Positions 62,666-64,000 of a stretch of 64,000 nucleotides of DNA are shown one piece after another; the first letter of the stretch is position 1, and each line of letters starts with the position of its first letter. The DNA comes from Pseudoduganella danionis. GTDB taxonomy: Bacteria; Pseudomonadota; Gammaproteobacteria; Burkholderiales; Burkholderiaceae_D. The position numbers were made by a program, and so were the translations under genes. Location: positions 186,001 to 250,000 of the forward strand of contig NZ_WNKW01000004.1 in the NCBI RefSeq assembly GCF_009720775.1, read 5' to 3'. Below the pieces are notes generated by a model. That model was not told where the DNA came from, ran no database searches, and saw only the letters and a list, made by a program, of their open reading frames with translations.

Positions 62666-63373
62666 CTAGACGCCCAGTAGCTCGGTCAGTACCGGCATCT
62701 TGGCGCTCAATTCCGATGCAACAAACGTCTCGACTATCTGACCGTGTTCCATCACATAGAACCGGTCCGCCAGCGGCGCAGCAAACCGGAAATTCTGTTC
62801 CACCATCACGATGGTGTAGCCCTTGGCTTTGAGGGTGGTAATCATGCGCGCCAGCCCCTGCACAATGACGGGAGCCAGACCTTCCGAAATCTCGTCGAGC
62901 AACAGCAAACGTGCGCCCGTACGCAGGATGCGGGCCACCGCCAGCATCTGCTGTTCGCCACCGGACAATCGGGTGCCCTGGCTATGTTTGCGCTCGGCCA
63001 GATTGGGGAACATGGCGTAGATTTCGTCCACCGACATGCCTTTTTCGCCCGTCGCCAGTTGCGGCGGCAGCAGCAGGTTTTCTTCCGTCGACAGCGAGGA
63101 AAAGATGCCGCGTTCTTCGGGGCAGTAGCCCACGCCCAGATGGGCAATCTTGTGGGTAGGCAGGCCCAGCGCTTCTACGCCGTTGATCTTGATGGAACCC
63201 GTGCGGGCCCCCGTCAGACCCATGATGGCGCGCAACGTGGTGGTACGGCCGGCGCCATTGCGGCCCAGCAGCGTAACCACTTCACCGGGCTGCACCACCA
63301 GATTCACATCATGCAGAATATGCGATTCGCCATACCAGGTATGAAGCTTGGAAATTTCCAGTGCGGCCGTCAT
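62666..63373 (-). CDS. livF: Branched-chain amino acid ABC transporter ATPase LivF (Arg in Walker A)
   Basis: 235 aa ABC ATPase. The P-loop reads 'LLGRNGAGRTTTLRAIMGL' (near residue 36), so the invariant Lys of GxGKS/T is Arg (codon CGT). Signature 'RLSGGEQQMLAVARIL', Walker B 'RLLLLDEISEGL' (Ile-Ser rather than Pro-Thr after the Glu), and the H-loop position carries Gln ('MVEQNFRFAAP'). It is overlapped by one base with livG (TGATG at 63371-63375). Confidence 0.93.
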   Translation of the reverse strand: MTAALEISKLHTWYGESHILHDVNLVVQPGEVVTLLGRNGAGRTTTLRAIMGLTGARTGSIKINGVEALGLPTHKIAHLGVGYCPEERGIFSSLSTEENLLLPPQLATGEKGMSVDEIYAMFPNLAERKHSQGTRLSGGEQQMLAVARILRTGARLLLLDEISEGLAPVIVQGLARMITTLKAKGYTIVMVEQNFRFAAPLADRFYVMEHGQIVETFVASELSAKMPVLTELLGV

Positions 63374-64000
63374 CAGTGCGCTCCTTCCAGCACTGTGGCT
63401 TCCGTACCCATATAGGCTTCCATCACCTGCGCATTGCTGGAGACTTCCGCGTAACTGCCTTCGGCCAGCATGGCGCCCCGCTGCAGTACGGAGATCTTGT
63501 CGCAGATGCCGGACACCACTTTCATATTGTGCTCCACCATCAAAATGGTGCGCCCGGCCGACACTTTCTTGATCAGTTCCGTTACGCGGTGCACATCTTC
63601 GTGGCCCATGCCCTGAGTCGGTTCATCGAGCAGCATCAGTTCCGGTTCCATCGCCAGGGTGGTGGCAATTTCGAGTGCACGCTTGCGGCCATAGGGCATA
63701 TCCACCGTAATCGTGTCGGCAAACTCGCTCAGGTCTACATCGGCCAGCAACTGCATGGCGCGGTCATTGAGCGCATTCAGGGAACGTTCGCTCTGCCAGA
63801 AATTGAAACTGTTGCCGAGCTGGCGCTGCAGGCCGATGCGGACATTCTGCAGCACGGTCAGGTGAGGGAAAACGGCTGAAATCTGGAAAGAACGGATCAC
63901 GCCCATGCGGGCGATCTGGGCCGGTTTGGCGGCCGTGATGTCCTTGCCGTTGAAGAGTATCTGGCCCGAAGTAGGTACCAAAAACTTAGTCAGCAGATTG
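63373..64000 (-). CDS. livG: Branched-chain amino acid ABC transporter ATPase LivG, 5' end beyond window
   Basis: Partial: the C-terminal about 208 residues; the reading frame runs open past the window edge ('NLLTKFLVPTSGQILFNGKD' begins at the edge). Visible parts: 'IRSFQISAVFPHLTVLQNVRIG', 'DMPYGRKRALEIATTLAMEP' (signature region), Walker B 'LMLLDEPTQGMGHEDV' and 'ILMVEHNMKVV' (H-loop). The Walker A motif lies outside. It is the first visible gene of the second LIV operon and overlaps livF. Confidence 0.93.
   Translation of the reverse strand, partial: NLLTKFLVPTSGQILFNGKDITAAKPAQIARMGVIRSFQISAVFPHLTVLQNVRIGLQRQLGNSFNFWQSERSLNALNDRAMQLLADVDLSEFADTITVDMPYGRKRALEIATTLAMEPELMLLDEPTQGMGHEDVHRVTELIKKVSAGRTILMVEHNMKVVSGICDKISVLQRGAMLAEGSYAEVSSNAQVMEAYMGTEATVLEGAH

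Noticed and set aside
59402..63373. Second LIV operon as a duplicate of the first
   Set aside because: Gene order differs (G-F-K-H-M versus G-H-M-K-F), the proteins are clearly diverged and CoA ligases are missing; they are paralogous systems and not a recent duplication.

Overview
The window is bacterial chromosome from a beta-proteobacterium, most likely Burkholderiales and probably Oxalobacteraceae (Janthinobacterium, Duganella or Massilia type). This is inferred from the high-GC coding style, the contiguous block mnmG-rsmG-parA-parB-atpIBEFHAGDC with parS sites, two LIV-type ABC operons, a pabB-pabC fusion, slmA next to argB, and three separate polyhydroxybutyrate (PHB) hydrolases. No rRNA, CRISPR array, prophage or intact insertion sequence is visible. 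There is one tRNA, Thr(GGT).

Layout. 0-6 kb (minus strand): alkB, a DUF2520 Rossmann protein, MgtC/SapB, a long-form Xaa-Pro aminopeptidase and a Crp/Fnr regulator. 6-14.3 kb (plus): a co-directional unit with an acyl-CoA synthetase, a complete LIV-type ABC importer (ATPase, two permeases, binding protein, second ATPase) and a PaaK-like CoA ligase, suggesting import of a carboxylate coupled to CoA activation. 14.4-17.3 kb: hpt, nitronate monooxygenase, metallo-hydrolase, DUF1289. 17.3-21.5 kb: an accessory segment of lower GC with an EthD protein, an alpha/beta hydrolase and a divergent TetR regulator around a 30-bp palindrome, then orphan small membrane proteins and gene debris. 21.5-34.7 kb: RHH regulator with PHB depolymerase, ECF sigma/anti-sigma/CWC unit, argB, tRNA, TraB, pyrimidine nucleotidase, slmA, pabBC, GlxA regulator, rhodanese, exported glutathione peroxidase, a second PHA depolymerase and gabD.

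34.8-42.3 kb holds the most unusual system: two divergent, tightly coupled operons 51 bp apart. The minus arm is a membrane-embedded spermidine-synthase-like protein, a Tat-type FAD oxidoreductase and PPK2. The plus arm is DUF350, SPFH-SHOCT, a double zinc-ribbon/DUF4178 protein, a 59-residue Gly-rich membrane peptide and S-adenosylmethionine decarboxylase. Together they supply the enzymes for aminopropyl transfer plus several membrane proteins of unknown function, and look like a membrane-associated polyamine system.

42.3-55.1 kb: a chimeric GspE-N-like protein, a palindromic repeat, the complete F1Fo ATP synthase operon, parAB with an AT-rich repeat-bearing promoter region, rsmG and mnmG, then two opposed parS sites around a hairpin. 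55.1-64 kb: a TSUP permease, Fe-type alcohol dehydrogenase, lipoprotein-type 3-hydroxybutyrate oligomer hydrolase and a second LIV operon (livG cut by the window edge) whose LivF has Arg in place of the Walker A lysine.
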